Below, in pieces: positions 49,064-55,882 of a stretch of DNA of 55,882 nucleotides. The notes below the pieces were generated by a model. That model ran no database searches and had not been told where the DNA came from. It worked only from the letters and a program-made list of their open reading frames with translations. The number at the start of each line of letters is the position of its first letter. Within the stretch, counting starts at the first letter, position 1. Made by a program: the position numbers and the translations under genes. The DNA comes from Acidimicrobiia bacterium (GTDB lineage Bacteria > Acidobacteriota > Vicinamibacteria > Vicinamibacterales > SCN-69-37), in contig VFZF01000016.1 of the NCBI GenBank assembly GCA_016871335.1, positions 1 through 55,882 on the forward strand. The letters run 5' to 3'.

Positions 49064-50152
49064 TCAGTTCGTCTTCTTCTGCGACGCCATGTACTGTTCG
49101 TACAACTTCTTCAGCTCGTCGTCTTTCCACTCGATCAGGGCCTGCCCACGCATGCCGTCGAGGTACTTGGCGCGCAATTCAGCCGCGCGCGACTGCGCCA
49201 CGCGATTACCGATGTCATTGCGGACTTTTTCAAACGGCTCGACTGAGGAATCAGACCGCGATTCCACCTTGAGGAGTTGATACCCCTTGGGCGTCCGAAT
49301 CGGCTGGTCGACCTCGCCGGTCGTGAGAGGCTGGAGCCGGTCGCGCAGCGCGTCGGCGAGCTCATTGAGGTTGATCGGTCCGATCAGGCCACCATTGGCC
49401 TTGGAGCCGGACTCGGAGAACTCGGCCACCAGCGTCGCGAAGTCTTCGCCCTTGAGCGCGCGCTCACGGGCCGCCGTGATCTTCGCGAGCGCCGCTTCAT
49501 CCTGCGCGGCGTTGAAACTGGCCTGGCCGCCAATCATTTCGGTCGGCACGGCGATGAAGATTTCCCGAAGCGTCATCAACGACGGCGTCATGAACTCCTC
49601 GGGATGCGCGCGGTAGTACTGCCGTGCTTCCTCTTCGGTGATCGTGAGGCGGTTCATGACCTCGTTGGTCATCACACCCTGAGCGAGGAACTGTTTCTCA
49701 AACTGCCCCCGCAACATCTCCATCGTCATTCCCTGCTGCTTGAGGGCGGCCTGGAACGTGGGTTCATCGAGCTGGTTGTCGGCCTTCAGACGATCAACAG
49801 CCGTCTTGAACTGTTCGTCGCTCAGGCGGTAGCCAAGTTCGCGGCCGCGCTGGATGATGATGAGCTCGTCGACCACTTCAGCCAGAATGCCCGGCGTGAT
49901 CTCGACGAGTTTCGCCCGGAGGGCGGCGTCATTCTCAAGGTCGAGCTGCGACAGGGCCTTCTGGTTTTGCGCCTGGAGCACTTCGATCTGCCGCTCCTCA
50001 AGCTCGGTCTTGGTAAAGACCGCTCCGTTGACCTTCACGAGCACGCGCTGCAACACCACGGGCCGGTTGGCGGCCGGAGCCTGACTTTGCGCACTGACCG
50101 ATGCGGCCGCGGACACCGCAGCCACGAGAATTCCTGCTACCAATTGCTTCAT
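49064..50152 (-). CDS. Periplasmic SurA/PpiC-type peptidylprolyl isomerase
   Basis: 362 residues. Signal peptide 1-23 (MKQLVAGILVAAVSAAASVSA). SurA N-terminal chaperone part (LVKVNGAVFTKTELEERQIE, LAEVVDELIIIQRGRELGYRLS) and a parvulin domain (about 215-320: TLREIFIAVPTEM, FATLVAEFSESGSKANGGLIG, GEVDQPIRTPKGYQLLKVESR). Aids outer-membrane protein folding. 22 bases after mfd, same operon. Confidence 0.92.
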   Translation of the reverse strand: MKQLVAGILVAAVSAAASVSAQSQAPAANRPVVLQRVLVKVNGAVFTKTELEERQIEVLQAQNQKALSQLDLENDAALRAKLVEITPGILAEVVDELIIIQRGRELGYRLSDEQFKTAVDRLKADNQLDEPTFQAALKQQGMTMEMLRGQFEKQFLAQGVMTNEVMNRLTITEEEARQYYRAHPEEFMTPSLMTLREIFIAVPTEMIGGQASFNAAQDEAALAKITAARERALKGEDFATLVAEFSESGSKANGGLIGPINLNELADALRDRLQPLTTGEVDQPIRTPKGYQLLKVESRSDSSVEPFEKVRNDIGNRVAQSRAAELRAKYLDGMRGQALIEWKDDELKKLYEQYMASQKKTN

Positions 50153-50174
50153 AGACCCCTCAATCATAAGCCCC

Positions 50175-53100
50175 TCAGCCTGTGGCCAAGCCGCGAGCCA
50201 GTTCATCCAGAATCTGGCGCACCCGCTCAAAGACTCCGCCGGGAGCCCGCGGGTCGGTCGGCGCTTCTGCCAGAACTTCCTGCCGGCTGAATCCACCGGT
50301 GACCTCCGCGGCGGTCGCCCGGGTCGCCCACCACGACTCGCGGCCGGGAACATCAATCGGCTTTGCCGTCTTGATGTACCGCCCCTGACTACCCGCTTGA
50401 TCAGACTTGGCTTTGAGCTTTCCGGGCGGGGGAGGCAGAACCGGCTTCTGTACCGGCGCTTCCCCCGCAGGTTTGGACATATCGAGCTTAATCACGGCAG
50501 GTGGTAAAAGTTGCAGATCCAGCCTGCTTTGGACCAGTTTCAGCACCCAAACAGGGTCCAATTTGGCATCCTGTCTGAATTTGAACACCACTTGGGATCC
50601 CTCCCGGTCGAGGGACTCCATACCGATCTTATCTGCAATAACTCGTATTTTGGCGTATTCAGCTAGATTTAGCACTGAATCTGTTATCTGACCATATCTA
50701 TCCGAAAGCTCTGCGATGAGAGCCTCTATTTCGCCAACATTTCTCGCGCTCGCCATGCGCCGGTAGGCCGCCAGACGCTGGTTCATGTCGGTGATGTAGG
50801 TCTCTTCGATTCTCAGATTGAGCTTCAGATTCACCGCCGCACGGCGGTCGTCTTCCAGTTCCTCGCCCTTGAGTTCGCGAATCGTCTCTTCCAGGAGCTT
50901 GGTGTACATGTCGAAGCCCACGGCCTCGATATGCCCGCTTTGCTGGCCTCCCAGGAGGTTGCCGGCGCCTCGGATTTCGAGGTCCAGAGCCGCAATCCGG
51001 AAGCCTGACCCCAGGTCGCTGAACTCTCGAATCGCAGCCAGGCGTTTCCGGGCAATCGGCGACAGGGCCTGTTCAGGCGGAATCAGCAGATACGCGTAGG
51101 CCCGGCGGTCCGACCGGCCCACGCGGCCTCGCAATTGATACAACTGCGCCAGACCGTACCGATCGGCGCGGTTAATCACGATGGTGTTGGCGTTGGGGAT
51201 GTCGAGGCCGTTTTCCACAATCGTGGTGGCAACGAGCACGTCGTACTTGTGCGCGACAAAGTCGACCATCACCTTTTCGAGTTCGCCATCCCCCATCTGT
51301 CCGTGGCCAATGCCGATGCGCACTTCAGGCACAAGGCGCTGGATGAGTCCCGCGATGGATCCGATCGACTCCACGCGGTTGTGCACGAAGTACACCTGAC
51401 CGCCGCGCTCCAGCTCGGTTCTGATCGCGCGCGAGATCACGTCCTGGTCGAACTTCACGACGTGTGTCTGAATCGACAGGCGATCACGCGGCGGCGTTTC
51501 GATCACCGACATGTCCCTGATGCCAACCAGCGACATGTTCAACGTTCGCGGGATCGGTGTCGCCGTCATCGTCAACACATCGACCTTCTTGCGCATCTGC
51601 TTGATGCGCTCCTTGTGCGTGACGCCGAACCGCTGCTCTTCGTCGACGACCAGCAGACCCAGGTCACGGAACACCACGTCCTTCGACAACAGGCGGTGGG
51701 TGCCGACGATGATGTCGAGCTGGCCGGAGGCGAGTTTCTCAAGCGCTTCCTGTTGCTCGCCCTTGGAGCGGAAGCCGCTCACCATGTCGATGCGAACAGG
51801 GAAGCCGCCGAACCGTTCCTTCAGCGTCCGTTCATGCTGGAACGCCAGCACGGTCGTCGGCGCGAGCACCGCGACCTGCTTGCCGTCCATGACCGCCTTG
51901 AATGCCGCGCGCATGGCGACTTCGGTCTTGCCGTAGCCGACGTCGCCGCACAACAGGCGGTCCATCGGCATGGTGGATTCCATGTCCTTCGTGATATCCG
52001 CGATGGCGGACTGCTGATCCGGCGTCAGGTCATACGGAAACGCATCGTCAAACTCCTGCTGCCAGTGCGAGTCGGAGGTGAAGGCGTGGCCAGCCACCGC
52101 CTTGCGCGCAGCGTAGAGCTTGAGGAGCTCTTCGGCCATGTCGCGCATGGCTTTCTTGACGCGCGTCTTGGCCTTTTCCCAGGTGGTGCCGCCGAGTTTG
52201 TCGAGCGCAGGTGCCGCGCCGCCCGTGTACTTCTGGACGAGGTCGAGCCGGTCGAGCGGCACGAAGAGTTTGTCTTCGCCCGCGTACCGGAGTTCCATGA
52301 ACTCCTGCGGCTCGCCTACGCCAACGGCCATCTTCTTCAGGCCGACAAATTTGCCGATGCCGTTGTCGATGTGCACAACGAGATCGCCGACCTTCAGGTC
52401 GCGGAAGTCGGAGACAAACGAACGCGCCGCAGACTTGCGCTTCTCGCCGCTGCGTCGTTCTTCTTCGAAGAGATCGGTCTCAGCGAAGATCAGGAACGTG
52501 CCGGACGGGAGGTGGAAGCCACGCGACAGGTGACCCGTGGTGACCAGCACCGATGCGCGGGCAAGGTCCTCGTTGTCACCAATCGCGCGTGCGCGAACTT
52601 CGTAGCCGGCGAGCAGTTCGATTGTGCGCTCGGCTCTGCCTGGAGTGGCCGCGACGAACACGGTCGTCTCGCCGCGCTCCTGTGCGCGACGAAGTTCCTC
52701 GACCCAGTCGCCGAGGCGTCCCCGATATTCGAGCACCGGTTGGCAGGGGACGTGAACGTCGGGTGTGTCATCGAGCGCGAGCTGTGTGATGCGCCGCGCA
52801 CGTTGCAGCCAGCCGTCCACTTCCTCCCACGGGAGTGCAAAGTGTTCGTACGACGCTGTCGCTGGGTTCCGTGCGAGTGCATCGGCAGCCGCCTGCCGCC
52901 ATTGCTCCTCAAGCGCCTTTCCCTTCTGCGTCACGTCGTCGAGTTCATAGACGAGTAGTGTTGCGCCGGCGCGCCTGGCGTACGCGATGAAGGACGCCGA
53001 GCGTTCGTCCTCCACGACCTCGTCGCCGGCAGTTCCGGGTTTTGGCAGCAGGTCTCGCTGCGGACTCAGCGTGATCGCGTCCAGTGCCTTCAGTGAGCGC

Positions 53101-53759
53101 TGGGTGGCTGCGTCGTACTGGCGGACGGACTCGATGATGTCGCCGATGAACTCGAGGCGGATTGGCTGCGCTTCGGAGGTGGGGTAAAGGTCAACAACGC
53201 CACCACGCACAAAGAACTCGCCGTGCTGGTCGACCGGGTCCTCCGGATTGAAGCCTGCGTCGACCAGCCGGACGCGCAGGTCCTGTGGATCGATCTCGAC
53301 GCCGGGCTTCAGCAGCAGGCTCGCATCAGCGAAGCGAACGGGATCGCTCAAGCGGGGCGGCAGGGCCCGTGCTGAGGCGATGACCAGTCGCGCGGTGCCG
53401 GTCGTGAGTCCAGTGAGAGCCCGGGCTCTGGCTGAGGCGACTTCAAGGTGAGGGGCGAGACCGCGGTATGGGTCCACTTCCTGCGACGGGAAGGGCAGTA
53501 CCGCCTGCGCCGCCTGGCCGTCCGACAATCCGAGCATTGCGCTCAGGAAGAACCGGGCATCCCCTGTCATCTGCTCGACATCGGCGTCGGTCGGGACGAC
53601 CAGGACGACGACCGAGTCCTGGGCGAGGGCGGCGGCGTGGAACGCGGTGGCCCCAGGTCCGAGGCCGGCCAGACGTGGAACGGCCTTGGTCAGGCCCGCG
53701 CGGGTGGCGGCTGACTTGAGCAGGGAACGGAAGGCGAGTGACGCAGACGGATGCAACAC
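50175..53759 (-). CDS. mfd: Transcription-repair coupling factor Mfd
   Basis: 1194 residues, full length. UvrB-like N-terminal domain (VVDLYPTSEAQPIRLEFIGD), RNA polymerase-interacting CarD-like domain (about 490-545: LKVGDLVVHIDNGIGKFVGL, RYAGEDKLFVPLDRLDLV), translocase motifs: Walker A CGDVGYGKTEVA, LVVDEEQRFGVTHKE, TMTATPIPRTL, VEDGLDIPN-type (TTIVENGLDIPNANT), QLYQLRGRVGRSDR, and the C-terminal TRCF domain. It dislodges stalled polymerase and recruits UvrA. The last 50 residues are a loose Pro/Gly/Ser-rich tail. Starts GTG 53759. Confidence 0.97.
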   Translation of the reverse strand: MLHPSASLAFRSLLKSAATRAGLTKAVPRLAGLGPGATAFHAAALAQDSVVVLVVPTDADVEQMTGDARFFLSAMLGLSDGQAAQAVLPFPSQEVDPYRGLAPHLEVASARARALTGLTTGTARLVIASARALPPRLSDPVRFADASLLLKPGVEIDPQDLRVRLVDAGFNPEDPVDQHGEFFVRGGVVDLYPTSEAQPIRLEFIGDIIESVRQYDAATQRSLKALDAITLSPQRDLLPKPGTAGDEVVEDERSASFIAYARRAGATLLVYELDDVTQKGKALEEQWRQAAADALARNPATASYEHFALPWEEVDGWLQRARRITQLALDDTPDVHVPCQPVLEYRGRLGDWVEELRRAQERGETTVFVAATPGRAERTIELLAGYEVRARAIGDNEDLARASVLVTTGHLSRGFHLPSGTFLIFAETDLFEEERRSGEKRKSAARSFVSDFRDLKVGDLVVHIDNGIGKFVGLKKMAVGVGEPQEFMELRYAGEDKLFVPLDRLDLVQKYTGGAAPALDKLGGTTWEKAKTRVKKAMRDMAEELLKLYAARKAVAGHAFTSDSHWQQEFDDAFPYDLTPDQQSAIADITKDMESTMPMDRLLCGDVGYGKTEVAMRAAFKAVMDGKQVAVLAPTTVLAFQHERTLKERFGGFPVRIDMVSGFRSKGEQQEALEKLASGQLDIIVGTHRLLSKDVVFRDLGLLVVDEEQRFGVTHKERIKQMRKKVDVLTMTATPIPRTLNMSLVGIRDMSVIETPPRDRLSIQTHVVKFDQDVISRAIRTELERGGQVYFVHNRVESIGSIAGLIQRLVPEVRIGIGHGQMGDGELEKVMVDFVAHKYDVLVATTIVENGLDIPNANTIVINRADRYGLAQLYQLRGRVGRSDRRAYAYLLIPPEQALSPIARKRLAAIREFSDLGSGFRIAALDLEIRGAGNLLGGQQSGHIEAVGFDMYTKLLEETIRELKGEELEDDRRAAVNLKLNLRIEETYITDMNQRLAAYRRMASARNVGEIEALIAELSDRYGQITDSVLNLAEYAKIRVIADKIGMESLDREGSQVVFKFRQDAKLDPVWVLKLVQSRLDLQLLPPAVIKLDMSKPAGEAPVQKPVLPPPPGKLKAKSDQAGSQGRYIKTAKPIDVPGRESWWATRATAAEVTGGFSRQEVLAEAPTDPRAPGGVFERVRQILDELARGLATG

Positions 53760-53826
53760 GGGTGGTGCGACCCACCATGGTATCGCCTATGGGGTTCCGG
53801 ATGAATCACAACGAGGCATGGAGGGC

Positions 53827-54291
53827 TTAGAGTTTTGTTTTCTGGATGATCCCCGTCGTGGACCAGCCCTGTTCGATGGGCATCCGCACAACGCGTCCGC
53901 CGCGGGCCTCGACGACATCGCGGCCAACGATCTTGTCTTCCGCCCAGTCGGCGCCCTTGACGAGTACGTCGGGCTGAACGGCCGAGATGATGTCGAACGG
54001 TGTGTCTTCGTCGAACACGACGACCGCGTCCACACACCTGAGCGCGCCGAGCACTTCGGCGCGTTCGTGTTGCGGGGTAATCGGGCGGGTGGGTCCCTTG
54101 ATGGCGCTGACTGACCGATCCGAGTTGATCGCGACGATCATCGTGTCCCCTTCGGCCCTGGCCGCCTGAAGGTACCGGACGTGGCCTGGGTGCAGCAGAT
54201 CAAAAACACCGTTGGTGAAGACCACGCGCCGGCCTTCGGCGCGGGCACGTGCGGCCCATTCGGCGGCGTCGGTGCGGGAGGCGAGAAACAC
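53827..54291 (-). CDS. hldE2 (rfaE2): D-glycero-beta-D-manno-heptose 1-phosphate adenylyltransferase
   Basis: 154 residues, matching the stand-alone adenylyltransferase half of Hld[21 protein letters not shown] contains the HxGH nucleotidyl motif; [16 protein letters not shown] and [13 protein letters not shown] are also diagnostic. It activates heptose for the lipopolysaccharide inner core, which suggests a Gram-negative envelope. Upstream of mfd in the same direction with 67 bases between. Confidence 0.92.
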   Translation of the reverse strand: MFLASRTDAAEWAARARAEGRRVVFTNGVFDLLHPGHVRYLQAARAEGDTMIVAINSDRSVSAIKGPTRPITPQHERAEVLGALRCVDAVVVFDEDTPFDIISAVQPDVLVKGADWAEDKIVGRDVVEARGGRVVRMPIEQGWSTTGIIQKTKL

Positions 54292-54342
54292 GACAGCAGG
54301 TTACCGCATGAGTGGAGCCGTGCGACACTGTGTGCGGCTCCC

Positions 54343-55122
54343 ATGGCTTCCGATCGCGCTCGTCGCATCTCCCGTCTCGCCTCCCGGTTTGAGCGCACGC
54401 ATGCCGTGCGGCTGACGATGCTGTTGGTGGTGGCCATTGGGGCGACGGTTGGTTTCCTGACGTCGGCGTTTTTGTTGTGGGCCGGGGTTTGGTACATGCC
54501 TGTGCGGTATGCGGTGGCGTGTGCGCTTGGGTACGCGGCATTTGTGGCGCTCATGAATCGCTGGCTTGGGGTTCAGGCCGAGCGCGACTCGGGCAGCAAC
54601 ATTGTGGAGCACGCGGCGGACACACTCGACGCGACGGGGCCCATCCTTCGGATGCCTGGGCGCTCCGGCGGAGGCAGCGGTCTTCCCGGGGGCGTCTTTG
54701 AGGGGGGCCGTTCCGGCGGCGCGGGCGCGTCGGCCGCGTTCGGCGGCCCGTCAGCACCACCACCGATCATCGTCGCACCGGCGTCACATAGCTCGTCGAG
54801 TTCTTCCAGTTCATGGATGCCTGACCTGGATGAGGACGGCCTGAAGTTGCTTCCCATCTTCGCGGTCATCGCGATCATCGTTGGGCTGTTCGCGGCCGTC
54901 AGCGTGATCTGGTCCGCGCCTCACTTGCTTGCGGAGATTCTCGTGGATGGCGCGATCGCCGGCGGCGCGTATCAACGCCTGAAGCAGACCGGCTGGACCG
55001 GCGGCATCATCCGCCGCACCTGGAAGCCCATGCTTGCCATCTTCCTCGCGTTTGTTCTACTCGGCTTCGCCGGCCACTATTTCAATCCGGCTGCGGACTC
55101 GATCGGGGATTTCTTTCAGTAG
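54343..55122 (+). CDS. Membrane protein with Gly/Ser-rich centre
   Basis: 259 residues. Two N-terminal transmembrane helices (MLLVVAIGATVGFLTSAFLLW; AVACALGYAAFVALMN), a glycine- then serine-rich flexible segment (about 105-165, including a run of eight Ser), then two further helices (PIFAVIAIIVGLFAAVSVIW; LAIFLAFVLLGFAGHYF). Function unknown; low-complexity centre resembles proteins with a secreted or extracytoplasmic loop. ATG 54343. Overlaps the convergent small gene by 7 bases. Confidence 0.75.
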   Translation: MASDRARRISRLASRFERTHAVRLTMLLVVAIGATVGFLTSAFLLWAGVWYMPVRYAVACALGYAAFVALMNRWLGVQAERDSGSNIVEHAADTLDATGPILRMPGRSGGGSGLPGGVFEGGRSGGAGASAAFGGPSAPPPIIVAPASHSSSSSSSSWMPDLDEDGLKLLPIFAVIAIIVGLFAAVSVIWSAPHLLAEILVDGAIAGGAYQRLKQTGWTGGIIRRTWKPMLAIFLAFVLLGFAGHYFNPAADSIGDFFQ

Positions 55123-55334
55123 CCAGCGCCGAAGTTGACGAAGTCAAAGCGGCCGCCGTTGAACCACTGAAGGTCGTACTTCTCAGCCCACCAGTGAACA
55201 AACGCCAGCGGTTCCTCTCCAGCTTCGAAAGCCGACTCAAGCGGAGCGACCTCGCCACACAAGTCGTCCCAAGCGCACGCCAAGTGGCTCACGCACAGCG
55301 CCTCGACTTGTTGGCGCCATTCCTCGAAGAACAT
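55116..55334 (-). CDS. Small acidic hypothetical protein
   Basis: 72 residues, acidic and Trp/Phe-rich (FFEEWRQQVEALCVSHLACA; LAFVHWWAEKYDLQWFNGGR). No family recognised. Composition and the neighbouring DUF2075-type gene suggest a small accessory protein from acquired DNA. ATG 55334. Confidence 0.5.
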   Translation of the reverse strand: MFFEEWRQQVEALCVSHLACAWDDLCGEVAPLESAFEAGEEPLAFVHWWAEKYDLQWFNGGRFDFVNFGAGY

Positions 55335-55366
55335 AACGACACCCCTTGTCGACGACGATAGCATCG

Positions 55367-55882
55367 TCAGATGACGGGAATCCCGAGACTTGCAAGGTAA
55401 TTGAAGGTGGGATCGTAGAACTCAGGCCGCCTGGTGGGGTCCGTTACGTGCCCTGGCGGTACACAAATGGCCATGCCTTGTCTGGCCCGCGTGAGGAGCA
55501 CTCGATAGGCGTTTCGCAAGTAGTGCTGGTTCTCCTCCTTTGACACCTTCTCCCACTTGCTACCTCGGAATGAGTGGTGGCTCCAGAACTTCGGATTGGC
55601 CCTGAGGTCCGCATCCCAAGTGACGCACGCCCAATCAAGCTCGAGCCCTTGGACCTGAAACTCCGTCGCTGCGTCTTCGAGGTAGTAACTAGATCTGGTG
55701 TCGTCCCTGTCGTTGAGAAACCAGTGTACGGGGTTCACTTCGACTCTAATATCGACCGCGTGAGGTTTGAGGCGTTGTGCGCCGGAGGACACGACCAACC
55801 CAAACCGCTCAGTGCCCCGCGCCTTGTTCCGCACCCATTCTTTCGCTGTGTCAAGATTGCGGGTGAGGACGATTGGGTACCT
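55367..55882 (-). CDS. DUF2075-type helicase/nuclease-like protein, C-terminal part
   Basis: The last 172 residues of a gene entering from the right edge (its start is outside). The terminal block [20 protein letters not shown], then WDADLR and [17 protein letters not shown], corresponds to motifs V-VI of the P-loop DUF2075/superfamily-1 helicase-like family, often found with defence or mobile elements; the Walker A part would be beyond the edge. Base composition is lower in GC than the rest of the window. Confidence 0.75.
   Translation of the reverse strand, partial: RYPIVLTRNLDTAKEWVRNKARGTERFGLVVSSGAQRLKPHAVDIRVEVNPVHWFLNDRDDTRSSYYLEDAATEFQVQGLELDWACVTWDADLRANPKFWSHHSFRGSKWEKVSKEENQHYLRNAYRVLLTRARQGMAICVPPGHVTDPTRRPEFYDPTFNYLASLGIPVI

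Noticed and set aside
1-55882. tRNA or rRNA genes
   Set aside because: No acceptor-stem/TTC-type pattern or rRNA core sequence noticed on either strand; a covariance search was not possible here.

Overview
The window reads as a chromosomal segment of a high-G+C (about two thirds by eye) Gram-negative bacterium, most likely an Acidobacteriota of the Vicinamibacteria type. This rests on a remnant of an acidobacterial-type macrolide-exporter (ADOP) permease next to a PadR regulator, a DUF1080 / TAT-exported Gfo-Idh-MocA / nucleoside-type MFS cluster, many exported hydrolases, outer-membrane features (a beta-barrel protein, heptose-nucleotide synthesis, SurA-type chaperone) and a stand-alone short NuoG. 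The taxonomy is an inference; no rRNA, tRNA or CRISPR was seen.

Layout. 1-1.7 kb: an integron integrase (intI) whose cassette side would lie off the left edge. 1.7-5.4 kb: a sugar-derivative cluster (MFS transporter, DUF1080 hydrolase, TAT-exported Gfo/Idh/MocA oxidoreductase). 5.5-12.3 kb: small hypotheticals, a class-A-like serine hydrolase, two divergent PadR regulators with a rich regulatory spacer, an ADOP permease pseudogene, DUF1697, a phosphodiester-glycosidase-domain protein and an LD-carboxypeptidase. 12.4-20.6 kb: a minus-strand run of protein/peptide and RNA processing genes (PLP deaminase-like enzyme, MBL/beta-CASP nuclease, DPP III, M28 peptidase, HEAT-cyclophilin fusion). 20.6-28.8 kb: MTHFR-like protein, nitroreductase, three PLP aminotransferases, TauE, SDR, DoxX and a beta-barrel. 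28.8-35.4 kb: two glycosyltransferase-type genes, orphan NuoG, a lipid kinase and a GAF protein. 35.6-45.4 kb: SpoIIE-type phosphatase, a FabZ-like protein lacking the catalytic His, a 3-phosphoglycerate-dehydrogenase-like enzyme, EamA exporter with its Lrp regulator, a YhaM-like HD nuclease, SDR, hybrid histidine kinase, FliA/WhiG-type sigma factor, a tiny DHp-only protein and an HTH protein. 45.5-54.3 kb: an NtrC-type regulator, DusB, a NusG paralogue, a SurA-type PPIase, Mfd and an HldE-type adenylyltransferase. 54.3 kb to the end: a membrane protein and a visibly lower-GC end with part of a DUF2075-type helicase-like gene.

The most unusual property is the intergenic DNA. Spacers are built from several families of short repeats: palindromes whose stems change sequence but stay paired, around a conserved CT...AG loop closure and a CTAC/GTAG flank; 4-nt-periodic CCNN tracts; GCACC, GGTCC and GGAGACGC tracts. 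They abut or supply the stop codons of many genes, form whole intergenic spacers, and in at least three places lie inside coding sequence (the DPP III body, the linker of a GAF protein, the signal peptide of an M28 peptidase). This looks like an active, possibly undescribed, repeat-spreading process and is the main candidate for a new system here.
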